45,512 nt of DNA from an uncultured Eubacteriales bacterium (GCA_900546915.1 UREY01000017.1:1-45512); one strand, 5' to 3'; shown: positions 16,943-25,440, counted from the first letter of the stretch. Program-made: numbers and translations. Notes: generated by a model not told the origin, from the letters alone.

Positions 16943-18955
16943 TCACGTGTTGTCCTTTCCATCTGCAGGAAACTGGGTGTAAGACTCAATCCAGTCTGTG
17001 ATTTCCTGCAATCGGCGAATGCGATGCTTCGGCTTGCCGGAGCGGGACAGCTCGTGATTTTCCCCGCGGAAGTAACACAGGCGGGCGGGAATGCCCCGGT
17101 CTACCAGTGCGGTGTACATCTGCATGCCTTCCGCCATGGGGCAGCGGTAATCTTCGTCGGAATGAATAAAAAGAGTGGGGGTTTTTACGTGCTGGGCATA
17201 GCGCAGGGGAGAGTGGGCCCACAGTGTCTCCGGGGTATGGAAGAGATCTCCGCCGCATTGATCTGTGGCAAACCGGTAGCCGATATCGGACACGCCGTAA
17301 AAGCTGAGCCAGTTGGATATGGACCGTTGGGAAACGGCGCAGGCGAAGCGGTCTGTGTGGCCGATGATCCAGTTGGTCATAAATCCGCCGTAGGAGCCGC
17401 CGGTCACGGCCAGGCGCTTGGGATCAATCTGGGGATAGCGGGCCAGGGCGGCGTCGGTGAAATCCATGAGGTTCTGATAATCTGTTTCACCGTACCGGCC
17501 GCGGATGTCCGCGAACCGGTTGCCCCGGCCGTCGGAGCCCATGGGGTTGCAGAATAAGACGAAGTATCCCCGGTTGGCCCAGAGCTGCATTTCATGGTAA
17601 AATACCGGACCGTAAACGGTTTTGGGACCGCCGTGGATATCCAAAATGGCGGGATAGGTCCCGGCAGGGTCAAAGTCCTTGGGCATCAAGATCCAGCCCT
17701 CTATCTCCAGTCCGCAGCTCTCCAAACGCAGGGGCTGGGGTTCGGCTACATACTTTCCGGCCAGGCAGGCGTCGTTAAAGTGGCTGACCTGATTGAGCTG
17801 ACGGGAGGTCAGATTGTACGTATAGAGCTCCTGAAGCTTGCAATCATACATGGCGACCAACAAAACGGTGTCCGTCTCCGGAGAGACTGCAAAACAGTCG
17901 ATGCTGCCGTGCTCCGTGATGACCGGGTGGCTGCTTCCGTCCGGAGACAGGCGGTACAAATGCGAGTCGCCCCATCGGGTTGTCAGGTGGAACACGTCTT
18001 CTCCCCGGACTTGGCAGGGTTCGCCCCCGCCATAGCGGCAGTCGCTGCCTACGCTGCTGTACATATTTTCTTCTTCCGCCCGAAGAAGAGACAACGCGCC
18101 CGTCTCGGTGTCCACGGTATAAACGAAGTCGTTTTCATTCAACCCGTGCCGGAGACCCTCGGAACCCAGGAGCAGAAGACGCTCCCCTACGGACAAGAGC
18201 TGTCCTCCCTGAACAGGGAGCTGCGCAGATAAGCACCGCAGCTCCGACCCCTCCAGCTTCCACAGGCTGTCGTGTCCGGTAGGCTTTGTCCGGTATTCTT
18301 CGCCTAGGAAATAGGCGGTTTGCCCTACAATTGCCAAAGAATCCAGACTAAATAGCGGGGCGGTGAGGCGCCGAAGCGCACCGGTTTCTACGTCGTAGTC
18401 AAACAGAGCCGTTCGCTTTTTGCAAAGGAAGCCCTGGCCGTTGAACCAGAAGGGAATTTCGTCCAGAACCTCATAATCCTGATTTTCCTGATGAGCCTTT
18501 GCCACCTTTTCCCGGCCCTCCGGATCCATCCGGTAATAATCCGGATTAGCGGCGTCGATGACGCCCTCTACCAAGTAACGGGAGCCGGAAATGTGATGCA
18601 GTTGGCTGACGGAGAAGGGCAGGGTAAAAGCGGGCAGCGCCTCTCCTCCGGACACGCAAAGGCGGTAGAAGCTGGTAAACTCCTCCTTGGCCTCCTGCCG
18701 TTTTTGCTCTTCCTTGCTTCGGACGGCAGGGAACAGCAGGTGCATATCATCCTCCCAAATGAATTGGGATTCTTTCCCCAAGCCGGTGAGCTGCCGCAAG
18801 CGGCCATCCTCCCAGAGCCAGAGGAAAGACGCATAGGAATTGTCCTCCTCCCGGCAAGAGGTGACCACGAAAGCGGCCCGCGCCCCACCGGGGGCGAATT
18901 TCGGACTGGATAAAAATCGATAGCGCAGAAAGTCTTTTAATTGCAACTGATCCAT
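16943..18955 (-). CDS. S9 family peptidase (acylaminoacyl-peptidase type)
   Basis: A 670-residue cytoplasmic-type serine peptidase with an N-terminal beta-propeller region (about 1-400) and a C-terminal alpha/beta-hydrolase domain. The triad is visible: S521 in GGSYGGF, D602 in HSDEDYRCP and H634 in GENHE. No signal peptide is present. The enzyme class removes acylated or unmodified residues from short peptides. It starts at ATG 18955 with AAGGAG upstream, 7 nt after the stop of the alarmone synthetase gene, so the two are co-transcribed. Confidence 0.94.
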   Translation of the reverse strand: MDQLQLKDFLRYRFLSSPKFAPGGARAAFVVTSCREEDNSYASFLWLWEDGRLRQLTGLGKESQFIWEDDMHLLFPAVRSKEEQKRQEAKEEFTSFYRLCVSGGEALPAFTLPFSVSQLHHISGSRYLVEGVIDAANPDYYRMDPEGREKVAKAHQENQDYEVLDEIPFWFNGQGFLCKKRTALFDYDVETGALRRLTAPLFSLDSLAIVGQTAYFLGEEYRTKPTGHDSLWKLEGSELRCLSAQLPVQGGQLLSVGERLLLLGSEGLRHGLNENDFVYTVDTETGALSLLRAEEENMYSSVGSDCRYGGGEPCQVRGEDVFHLTTRWGDSHLYRLSPDGSSHPVITEHGSIDCFAVSPETDTVLLVAMYDCKLQELYTYNLTSRQLNQVSHFNDACLAGKYVAEPQPLRLESCGLEIEGWILMPKDFDPAGTYPAILDIHGGPKTVYGPVFYHEMQLWANRGYFVLFCNPMGSDGRGNRFADIRGRYGETDYQNLMDFTDAALARYPQIDPKRLAVTGGSYGGFMTNWIIGHTDRFACAVSQRSISNWLSFYGVSDIGYRFATDQCGGDLFHTPETLWAHSPLRYAQHVKTPTLFIHSDEDYRCPMAEGMQMYTALVDRGIPARLCYFRGENHELSRSGKPKHRIRRLQEITDWIESYTQFPADGKDNT

Positions 18956-18962
18956 GACGGTG

Positions 18963-19625
18963 TTACTCCTTTTCTGTATGTTTATTAGGGAGCGCTTGAA
19001 TTTCTTTATATATGGCTTGCATTTGCCGGTCTATGGAGGCGATGGCCTGGGCAGCGTCCCACATCTCCTGTGAGATCCGGGCCGGAATGTCCTTTTGGGA
19101 TTTGTACCGGAGGTCATGCTCCAGACTGGCCCAGAAATCCATGGCCACGGTGCGCAGCTGGACCTCCACATTGACGTGCTCGGTGTGATCGGACAAATAA
19201 ATGGGAATTTGAATGTCCAGGTGAAGACTGCGGTACCCGTTAAAATTGGGGTGCTGGATGTAGTCCTGCGTTTGAACCAGGCGAACATCGGACTGGCGAA
19301 GCAGCATCTCCGCCACGGCGTATACGTCGTCGATGTAGCTGCACACCACACGGATCCCGGCAATGTCGTTGATATTTTGTTTGGCAGAGTCCAGCGTCAC
19401 CGCGTAGTTCCGGTTTTGCAGCTTGGCGATGATGCTGGCGGTGGACTTCAGACGAGATTCGATGTGATGAATGGGGCTTCGGCCGGAACGGACCTGGAAC
19501 TCATCGTTTAGAACCTCAAATTTAATTTGCAGTTGCTTTAAGGCTGCTTGGTACAGATGCTGCAGGGCCAGATAATCCTGAAAGTTCTCAAAGAGCTCCA
19601 GGGCTGCAGGGTCGGCTTGGGGCAT
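18963..19625 (-). CDS. Small alarmone synthetase ((p)ppGpp synthase, RelA/SpoT domain)
   Basis: A 220-residue single-domain (p)ppGpp synthetase of the RelQ/YjbM kind. It shows SPIHHIESRLKSTASI, NINDIAGIRVVCSYIDD (about 84-100), PNFNGYRSLHL (about 126-136) and the catalytic segment VEVQLRTVAMDFWASLEH (about 153-170). It has no HD hydrolase, TGS or ACT domains, so it should only synthesise alarmone from GTP/GDP and ATP. The ATG at 19625 has AGGAGG 9 nt upstream. It lies between a small protein gene and the S9 peptidase, all on the minus strand. Confidence 0.94.
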   Translation of the reverse strand: MPQADPAALELFENFQDYLALQHLYQAALKQLQIKFEVLNDEFQVRSGRSPIHHIESRLKSTASIIAKLQNRNYAVTLDSAKQNINDIAGIRVVCSYIDDVYAVAEMLLRQSDVRLVQTQDYIQHPNFNGYRSLHLDIQIPIYLSDHTEHVNVEVQLRTVAMDFWASLEHDLRYKSQKDIPARISQEMWDAAQAIASIDRQMQAIYKEIQALPNKHTEKE

Positions 19626-19639
19626 AGGCAGGTTCCTCC

Positions 19640-19882
19640 TTACCGGCAGGCATCCAGGCGGCTGAGAAATGACGTCAGAATCATCTTATTGCCAAAATGC
19701 TGGCGGTAGGCGGCGGATTTGCCTTTGCCTGCCGCAGCCAGACGGGCCATCTCCTCTGAGATACGGGCCAGTTCCTGCGCGACGGCTTCATACAGATCCT
19801 CCCATCGCCCCAGCCGCGCCAAGGCGGCTTCGGGTTGCGTGGTGGTATAGCCGTTTTCTGTCGGTTGTGTCAGCCGCTCCAT
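19640..19882 (-). CDS. Small protein of phage-like type (80 aa)
   Basis: An 80-residue protein starting MERLTQPTENGYTTTQPEAA, with LARLGRWEDLYEAV and a helical remainder. The N-terminal pattern (MERLT, an NGY motif, then ALARLGRWED) resembles short proteins found in clostridial prophages that end in LAAYEDTG motifs, but no phage genes are nearby. The ATG at 19882 is chosen because GGGAGG lies 7 nt upstream. The stop is 14 nt before the alarmone synthetase start, so it probably heads that operon. Function unknown. Confidence 0.7.
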   Translation of the reverse strand: MERLTQPTENGYTTTQPEAALARLGRWEDLYEAVAQELARISEEMARLAAAGKGKSAAYRQHFGNKMILTSFLSRLDACR

Positions 19883-19976
19883 CGATACACCTCCCAAGAT
19901 AATATGCTCCTCTTCATTGTACCGCCGTGCCAGGGGGGAATCAAGACAAAAATGTGGTTCGCGCCGAAAAAAAGCG

Positions 19977-20005
19977 TTGACAATTCCGAGAAGCCGTGCT
20001 ACTAT
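19977..20005 (+). promoter_or_regulatory. Promoter of the tRNA pair at 20044-20227
   Basis: -35 TTGACA (19977-19982), 17-nt spacer, -10 TACTAT (20000-20005). Confidence 0.85.
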
Positions 20006-20043
20006 ATCATCCGTAACGGCGCTTTCCAGCCTGTCACTGCTAT

Positions 20044-20120
20044 GGGCCTTTAGCTCAGTTGGTTAGAGCCTCCGGCTCATAACCGGATCGTCCCGGGTTC
20101 GAATCCCTGAAGGCCCACCA
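20044..20120 (+). tRNA. tRNA with CAT anticodon (Met or Ile2)
   Basis: A complete 77-nt tRNA with acceptor GGGCCTT / AAGGCCC, discriminator A and encoded CCA. The anticodon loop context is CTCATAA. This loop and the stem around it look more like tRNA-Ile2, whose C34 is modified to lysidine, than like a Firmicute elongator tRNA-Met, but the assignment is not certain. Confidence 0.9.
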
Positions 20121-20151
20121 CCAACTCAGCTTTTGCTTTTCCATAAAAGAT

Positions 20152-20227
<76 letters not shown>

Positions 20228-20275
20228 CAAGTGAAAACGCCCGCTGTTTCGTGGGCGTTTTCACTTGGCTTTCTC
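20228..20275 (+). terminator. Terminator of the tRNA pair
   Basis: A 17-bp stem CAAGTGAAAACGCCCGC / GTGGGCGTTTTCACTTG with one wobble pair directly after tRNA-Trp, followed by a T/C-rich run. Confidence 0.8.
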
Positions 20276-20323
20276 CTCTTGTCAGTCTCCGTGAGAAAAC
20301 CTCACAAATTCTCAAATTTTGTC

Positions 20324-20352
20324 TTGACAAGAAGAAGGCAGATGAGTATAAT
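20324..20352 (+). promoter_or_regulatory. Consensus promoter of tRNA-Thr
   Basis: -35 TTGACA (20324-20329), 17-nt spacer, -10 TATAAT (20347-20352): a perfect sigma-A promoter. Confidence 0.93.
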
Positions 20353-20370
20353 GATGAAGCTGTCTGAAAT

Positions 20371-20446
<76 letters not shown>

Positions 20447-20484
20447 CGCCGGAGCAAAGTTCGCTTTGCTCCGGCGCTTTTTTA
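20447..20484 (+). terminator. Terminator of tRNA-Thr, same hairpin family as at tRNA-Leu
   Basis: A 13-bp perfect stem CGCCGGAGCAAAG / CTTTGCTCCGGCG with loop TTCG directly after the CCA, followed by CTTTTTTATTTT. The stem differs from the tRNA-Leu terminator stem by one compensated base pair. Confidence 0.92.
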
Positions 20485-20593
20485 TTTTGCGGGGAATTTG
20501 AAAGATGCTGTGTATCATGAGCCGTTTCTCGCATCCAGGCTCTTTGCTTACATGGACTGCAAAGCGGGTTGTGCCCAGACCGTTCGGCTGATT

Positions 20594-20616
20594 CCCGCCT
20601 TTCGGCGGGCTTTTTC
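20594..20616 (+). terminator. Hairpin with T-run in the leader of the metal exporter gene
   Basis: Stem CCCGCC / GGCGGG with loop TTTC followed by CTTTTTC, 37 nt before the exporter start. It may be a second terminator after tRNA-Thr or an attenuator of the exporter gene. Confidence 0.65.
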
Positions 20617-20652
20617 ATATTTTTTATTTGATTGGCAAAAAGGAGACATACT

Positions 20653-21501
20653 ATGCTTGAGGCCCTATTGGATGCGCTGCTGGATACCGGCAAGCTCCTG
20701 CCTATTTTGTTTCTCACGTATTTGTTCATGGAATATCTGGAGCACCATGCCGGCGGCCGGATTGCACGCCTGCTGCAGCGGTCCAGGGGAGCGGGACCTG
20801 CCCTGGGCGCGGCTCTGGGCTTAATTCCCCAGTGCGGCTTTTCCGGTGCGGCTTCCAGTCTGTATGCGGCGGGAGCCATTACAATGGGCACGCTTCTGGC
20901 GGTGTTTCTTTCTACTTCTGATGAGATGCTGCCGATTTTGCTCTCTGCACAGGTTCCTCTTTCCACGGTGGGTGTGATTTTGGGCATCAAGTTTCTCTCC
21001 GGTGCTGCCGTTGGGTTGGTTGTGGACGGCGTGCTTCGCTTCCGCCGGGTTCAACGAGAGCCCGATATTCATGCCTTTTGTGAGCAGGAGCATTGTTCTT
21101 GCGAGGGGGGGATTTTTCTCTCCGCGTTGCGCCACACCGTGAAGATTATCCTTTTGATTTTTGTGGTGACTTGCCTGTTAAATCTGGCTTTTGTGCGGCT
21201 GCCTCACGAGCGTCTGCAGGACCTGTGGAGTATACCCGTGTTGGGAGAGGTGGTGGCCGCCATTTTGGGCTTGTTTCCCAATTGCGCAGCCTCCGTTCTT
21301 TTGACGAACCTGTATGTCCACGGTGTGATGGGACCGGGTCCCATGCTCTCCGGACTGATGGTCAACGCCGGTGTGGGCCTATTGGTTCTGTTCCGGGTCA
21401 GCCGGAATAAACGGGAAAATTGGACGGTTGTCGGCATTTTATTGCTCTCCGGCGTTTTGCTGGGAAGTATTTTGGGCCTGATTTTCGACGGGATTTTGTA
21501 A
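20653..21501 (+). CDS. Putative heavy-metal/arsenic exporter (ArsP_2-like permease)
   Basis: A 282-residue membrane protein resembling the putative ten-TM heavy-metal exporters (PF11449), also annotated as arsenic efflux or putative manganese transporters. Two symmetrical halves each carry a similar motif: GLIPQCGFSGAASSLYAAG (about 58-76) and GLFPNCAASVLLTNLYVHG (about 205-223). A cytoplasmic loop contains EQEHCSCEGG, a possible metal-binding Cys-His cluster. The ATG at 20653 is chosen over 20632 because AAGGAG lies 8 nt upstream. It stands alone after tRNA-Thr. The substrate is not decided by sequence. Confidence 0.8.
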   Translation: MLEALLDALLDTGKLLPILFLTYLFMEYLEHHAGGRIARLLQRSRGAGPALGAALGLIPQCGFSGAASSLYAAGAITMGTLLAVFLSTSDEMLPILLSAQVPLSTVGVILGIKFLSGAAVGLVVDGVLRFRRVQREPDIHAFCEQEHCSCEGGIFLSALRHTVKIILLIFVVTCLLNLAFVRLPHERLQDLWSIPVLGEVVAAILGLFPNCAASVLLTNLYVHGVMGPGPMLSGLMVNAGVGLLVLFRVSRNKRENWTVVGILLLSGVLLGSILGLIFDGIL

Positions 21502-21547
21502 GTAAATAAGCTTTTTTCCAATTTGCTTATATAGGAACGAGTTTTAG

Positions 21548-21576
21548 TTGCTTTTTATGGCTTTTTCTGCTACAAT
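21548..21576 (+). promoter_or_regulatory. Promoter of the amino-sugar operon
   Basis: -35 TTGCTT (21548-21553), 17-nt spacer, -10 TACAAT (21571-21576). The roughly 110-nt leader carries a GC-rich palindrome at 21602-21619 (CCGGCC / GGCCGG). Confidence 0.7.
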
Positions 21577-21691
21577 GCAGAAAAAGTGTGGATTGGTTGA
21601 ACCGGCCGTTTCCGGCCGGCATACCATGGGGAGAACCCGAATATCAACCGGCGGGCTCGGACTGCCGCCTGTTAACTTTTGGAGGTTTTTT

Positions 21692-22762
21692 ATGGAAAAT
21701 GCTGTGTATGCGTTTCAAATTGAGGGGACACCTGTTGAATGCAGGGCGTTTGGCCATGGCCACATCAACTTTACCCTGCGGGTTAGAACCGATACCGGGG
21801 CCGAGTATGTGCTCCAGCGGATCAATCAATATGTTTTCAAAGACCCGGTGCGCCTCATGGCCAATGTGGGCTCTGTCACGGCCTATCTGAAGGAGCGGGT
21901 CAGCGACCCCCGGTCCGCGCTTCATTTTCTGCCGACGAAGGATGGGAAGTTCTACCATGTGGACGAGAAGGGGCAATACTGGCGGATGTATGACTTTGTA
22001 GGCGGCTTTTGCCTGGATGCGCCGGAATCCGACGAGGACTTTTATCAGAGCGCCTTGGCCTTTGGACGCTTCCAGGAGATGCTCTCGGACTTTCCCGCAG
22101 AGACCCTGTACGAGACGATTCCGGAATTTCACAATACCATTCACCGGTATCAGACCTTCCGGGAGACCTTGTCTGCCGACCCCTGTGGCCGTGCGGCGGG
22201 GGTTCAGGAGGACATTGATTTTCTTCTCCAGCGGGAAAAGGATGGGGGCGTTCTGCAGCGGATGCGGGAATCCGGGGAACTGCCTCTGCGGGTGACCCAT
22301 AACGATACCAAGCTGAATAACGTCCTGTTGGACCGGGAAACCAGAAAATCCCTCTGCGTGTTGGATCTGGACACCGTGATGCCGGGGCTGTCTCTGTATG
22401 ACTTTGGCGATTCCATCCGTTTTGGCGCCGCCACAGCGCCGGAGGACGAACCGAATGTGGACAAAATGGGACTGGATCTGCATTTGTTTGAAATTTATAC
22501 CAGAGGTTATATGGAGGCCTGTCCTTCTTTGACCCAAAAGGAAATCGAAATGCTTCCCACCGGCGCCAAGATTCTGACTTTGGAGCTGGCTGTGCGTTTC
22601 CTGACGGACTATTTGGATGGCGATCGTTACTTTAAGGCCGATTATCCGGAGCATAATCTGGTTCGGGCCCGGGCACAGATGAAGCTGGTGGCGGATATGG
22701 AAGAAAAATGGGAGGAAATGAACCGGATTGTAGCTCGGGTTGCCCGGCAGGTTCGGTCATGA
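21692..22762 (+). CDS. N-acetylhexosamine 1-kinase-like phosphotransferase
   Basis: A 356-residue APH-fold kinase. It closely follows the bifidobacterial N-acetylhexosamine 1-kinase (NahK) pattern: GHGHIN near the N-terminus, LRVTHNDTKLNNVLLD with catalytic D205, VLDLDTVMPG (metal-binding D225/D227), DFGDSIRFGA, and a C-terminal RFLTDYLDGDRYF. NahK phosphorylates GlcNAc or GalNAc at C1, linking lacto-N-biose or mucin sugars to UDP-sugar metabolism. The ATG at 21692 has GGAGG 7 nt upstream. It heads an operon with a ROK protein and nagA, which supports an amino-sugar substrate. No lacto-N-biose phosphorylase is present in the window. Confidence 0.88.
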   Translation: MENAVYAFQIEGTPVECRAFGHGHINFTLRVRTDTGAEYVLQRINQYVFKDPVRLMANVGSVTAYLKERVSDPRSALHFLPTKDGKFYHVDEKGQYWRMYDFVGGFCLDAPESDEDFYQSALAFGRFQEMLSDFPAETLYETIPEFHNTIHRYQTFRETLSADPCGRAAGVQEDIDFLLQREKDGGVLQRMRESGELPLRVTHNDTKLNNVLLDRETRKSLCVLDLDTVMPGLSLYDFGDSIRFGAATAPEDEPNVDKMGLDLHLFEIYTRGYMEACPSLTQKEIEMLPTGAKILTLELAVRFLTDYLDGDRYFKADYPEHNLVRARAQMKLVADMEEKWEEMNRIVARVARQVRS

Positions 22763-22778
22763 AAAAGGAGGAGATGCA

Positions 22779-24161
22779 ATGGAGTACTTAGGTGTATCCT
22801 ACGAGGCCAGACATTTGCCCAAGCTGGATCCTCAGTTTATCCCCTTTGGCGCTTGGGTGGAGGCCTATCAGAAAGGGGCGCAACAGCCGCTGGCGATTGC
22901 AGTGGAGCGGGATCAGGGCCATATTTCTGTGCACCATACGAAGATCCACGGCACGCCGCAGATGGCGGAGGCGGACTACCGCTATGTGGAGCGGTTTGTA
23001 AAGTTTCTGCTGTGGTCTGTGGGTGGTTTCCGGATTTATATCTGTGGCTGTAGTCCCCTGGCTAAGCGGTTGAAGGCGGCATATACCCTGACGGGTGAGA
23101 GAAAATTTGACGCCCAATTTATGCAGGACGTCTATGAAGTTCCCATGGAGGTCGTGGATTTGCCTCTGGACCAGTGTCCGAAAGCCAACGAAGCAGCCCG
23201 GCCCATCGGCGGGCATTTGGACGGCTGCCGCATTGGCTTTGACGCAGGCGGATCGGACCGGAAGGTGTCTGCAGTGGTCGATGGCCGGACCGTGTACTCG
23301 GAGGAGGTTGTCTGGCACCCCAAGACGCAAGAGGACCCTCAGTACCATTTTGACGGCATAGTGGAGGCTTTCCGCACGGCCGCTTCCAAGATGCCTCGGG
23401 TAGATGCCATCGGCGTATCCTCGGCCGGGGTGTTCATTGGCAACGCGCCTATGGTTTCTTCGTTGTTTATCCGGGTTCCCCGGGAGAAACGGGATTTGGT
23501 CAAGACCATTTATGACCGCGCCGCGCGGGAGCTGGGTGAGATTCCCATTGTGGTGGCCAACGACGGCGACGTAACGGCTCTGGCCGGCGCTATGGGCCTG
23601 GAGTGCGGCTGCGTGATGGGAATGGCCATGGGCACTTCGGAAGCGGTCGGCTATGTGGACCGGGACGGCAATGTGCTGGGGTGGCTCAATGAGTTGGCTT
23701 TCGCGCCTGTGGATTTAAACGAGGAAGCCATGGTAGATGAATGGTCCACGGACCGGGGCGTGGGCTGTAAGTACTTTTCGCAGGATGCGGTGATTAAGTT
23801 GGCGCCCCGGGCAGGGATTCAGTTGGATGAAAGCCTGACACCGGCGGAGAAGCTGAAGGTTGTGCAGGGGCTGATGGAACAGGACGATCCCCGTGCAGAG
23901 GAGATTTATGACTCCATCGGCGCATACCTGGCGTATACGGTGGCGCTGTACAGTCAATTTTATGAAATTCAGCATCTCATCGTTTTGGGCCGGGTTATGT
24001 CCGGTAAGGGCGGCAACCGGATTTTAGCGAGTTGCCAGGCCGTTCTGGAAGCGGAATATCCCCAACTGGCCCGGTCCGTCCGGGTGATGCTGCCGGATGA
24101 GAAAACCCGCCGGGTAGGGCAGTCGGTTGCTGCTGCCAGCCTGCCGGAGATTCAAAAGTAA
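22779..24161 (+). CDS. Divergent ROK-family protein (putative sugar kinase)
   Basis: A 460-residue protein with a ROK/ASKHA core from about residue 160: the phosphate loop IGFDAGGSDRKVSAVVDG, the acidic NDGDVTALAGA and an adenosine-side segment later. About 160 residues of extra N-terminal sequence precede the core, and the usual ROK zinc motif (CxCGxxGCxE) and ExGH signature are absent. It therefore may be a kinase with altered substrate use, or a non-kinase paralogue. The ATG at 22779 follows AAGGAGGAG and lies 16 nt after the NahK stop. Context suggests action on GlcNAc or a related amino sugar. Confidence 0.75.
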   Translation: MEYLGVSYEARHLPKLDPQFIPFGAWVEAYQKGAQQPLAIAVERDQGHISVHHTKIHGTPQMAEADYRYVERFVKFLLWSVGGFRIYICGCSPLAKRLKAAYTLTGERKFDAQFMQDVYEVPMEVVDLPLDQCPKANEAARPIGGHLDGCRIGFDAGGSDRKVSAVVDGRTVYSEEVVWHPKTQEDPQYHFDGIVEAFRTAASKMPRVDAIGVSSAGVFIGNAPMVSSLFIRVPREKRDLVKTIYDRAARELGEIPIVVANDGDVTALAGAMGLECGCVMGMAMGTSEAVGYVDRDGNVLGWLNELAFAPVDLNEEAMVDEWSTDRGVGCKYFSQDAVIKLAPRAGIQLDESLTPAEKLKVVQGLMEQDDPRAEEIYDSIGAYLAYTVALYSQFYEIQHLIVLGRVMSGKGGNRILASCQAVLEAEYPQLARSVRVMLPDEKTRRVGQSVAAASLPEIQK

Positions 24162-24199
24162 GGTACCGGGGCGTGTAAGCGGCCTGAAGAAATTGTCCG

Positions 24200-24237
24200 G
24201 GCACGCTGCATGATCTTTCTGCAGCGTGCCTGTTTTT
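24200..24237 (+). terminator. Intrinsic terminator/attenuator between the ROK gene and nagA
   Basis: An 11-bp perfect stem GGCACGCTGCA / TGCAGCGTGCC followed by TGTTTTTAT. The nagA ribosome binding site starts 4-5 nt after the T-run and no promoter fits between, so nagA expression needs readthrough. Confidence 0.8.
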
Positions 24238-24254
24238 ATGAGAGGAGCAGCGCG

Positions 24255-25382
24255 ATGTTTTATCAAAATGCGAAGATCTATACCCAGGATTTTCATTTTC
24301 ATCCAGGCGCGTTTTCCGTAGAGGACGGCCGGTTTGCACAGGTTTTGCCGGAATCGGTTCCGGAGGACGCGGTGGATCTGCATGGCGCCTATGTGATTCC
24401 AGGCCTAATCGACGTGCATAACCATGGGAATTCCGGCAAGGATTTTTCCGATGGAGATTACGAAGGCCTGAAGACGATGGCGGCCTACTTAGGCCGGTGC
24501 GGCGTTACCTCCTTTGCTCCGGCTTCCATGACGCTTCCCTATGAGGTCCTGGCCCAGGCTTTTGCTACGGCGAAACGCCTGAAAGAGGAGGCGCCGGCCG
24601 GTCATGCCAGGCTGATGGGGATTCAAATGGAGGGGCCGTTTTTCTCCGAGAAGAAAAAGGGAGCTCAGAACGGCGCGTATTTGCGCAACCCCGACTTTGA
24701 AGCGTTCCGCAAGCTGGAAGAGGCCTGCGGTGGCCTAATCCGCATTGTGGATTTGGCTCCGGAGCTGCCGGGTTCTGTGGAATTTATTCAAAAGGCCCGG
24801 CAATGGTGTACCGTCTCTGTGGCCCATACAGATGCCGATTATGACGAGGCCAAGGCCGCGTTTGATGCAGGTGCGACGCATGTGACCCATTTGTATAACG
24901 CGATGCCTGGGATCCATCACCGGAAGCCCGGCGTTATCCCTGCGGCGGCGGAGAACGAATCGGTTCGAGCGGAGCTCATCTGTGACGGCCTGCATGTGCA
25001 TCCGGCCTCGGTTCGCCTGGCCTTCCGCATCTTTGGACCGGAGCGGATGGTGCTCATTTCGGATGCGCTTCGCTGCTGCGGAATGCCGGATGGGGAATAC
25101 GAATTGGGCGGGCAGCAGGTTTTTCTCTCCGGCGGCGTAGCCCGTTTGGCTGACGGCACCATTGCCGGTTCTGCGACCGATCTGTTTACCTGTATGACAA
25201 AGGCGATTTCCTTCGGGATTGTTCCGGAGGACGCGGTACGGGCTGCCTCCTGGAATCCCGCCTGTGCCTTGGGCGTCCAAAACGAGGTGGGTTCTATCGC
25301 TCCCGGCAAGTGGGCGGACTTTGTGGTCTGCAATCCGGACTTTTCACGGGAGGCTGTCTATATTGGCGGTCAGCCTGTGTAG
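24255..25382 (+). CDS. nagA: N-acetylglucosamine-6-phosphate deacetylase
   Basis: A 375-residue amidohydrolase that deacetylates GlcNAc-6-phosphate to glucosamine-6-phosphate. Landmarks are the metal-site segment GLIDVHNHGNSGKDF, MEGPFFSEKKKGAQNGAYL (metal Glu, about residue 127), VAHTDADYDEA, THVTHLYNAM, CDGLHVHPAS and the catalytic Asp in VLISDAL. The length is normal. The ATG at 24255 has GAGGAG upstream. It is the third gene of the amino-sugar operon and is preceded by a terminator. Confidence 0.95.
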   Translation: MFYQNAKIYTQDFHFHPGAFSVEDGRFAQVLPESVPEDAVDLHGAYVIPGLIDVHNHGNSGKDFSDGDYEGLKTMAAYLGRCGVTSFAPASMTLPYEVLAQAFATAKRLKEEAPAGHARLMGIQMEGPFFSEKKKGAQNGAYLRNPDFEAFRKLEEACGGLIRIVDLAPELPGSVEFIQKARQWCTVSVAHTDADYDEAKAAFDAGATHVTHLYNAMPGIHHRKPGVIPAAAENESVRAELICDGLHVHPASVRLAFRIFGPERMVLISDALRCCGMPDGEYELGGQQVFLSGGVARLADGTIAGSATDLFTCMTKAISFGIVPEDAVRAASWNPACALGVQNEVGSIAPGKWADFVVCNPDFSREAVYIGGQPV

Positions 25383-25397
25383 GCATTCGGGGGGAGG

Positions 25398-25440
25398 GAT
25401 CTGCGCTGTGCTTGCAGGCTGTGCGCAGGTCTTTTCTTTG
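25398..25440 (+). terminator. Terminator of nagA
   Basis: Stem GATCTGCGC / GCGCAGGTC (one wobble) followed by TTTTCTTT, 16 nt after the nagA stop. Confidence 0.6.

Noticed and set aside
21577..21691. A riboswitch in the leader of the amino-sugar operon
   Set aside because: The GC-rich palindromes do not match a riboswitch class I know, including the glmS ribozyme, and the leader is only about 110 nt.
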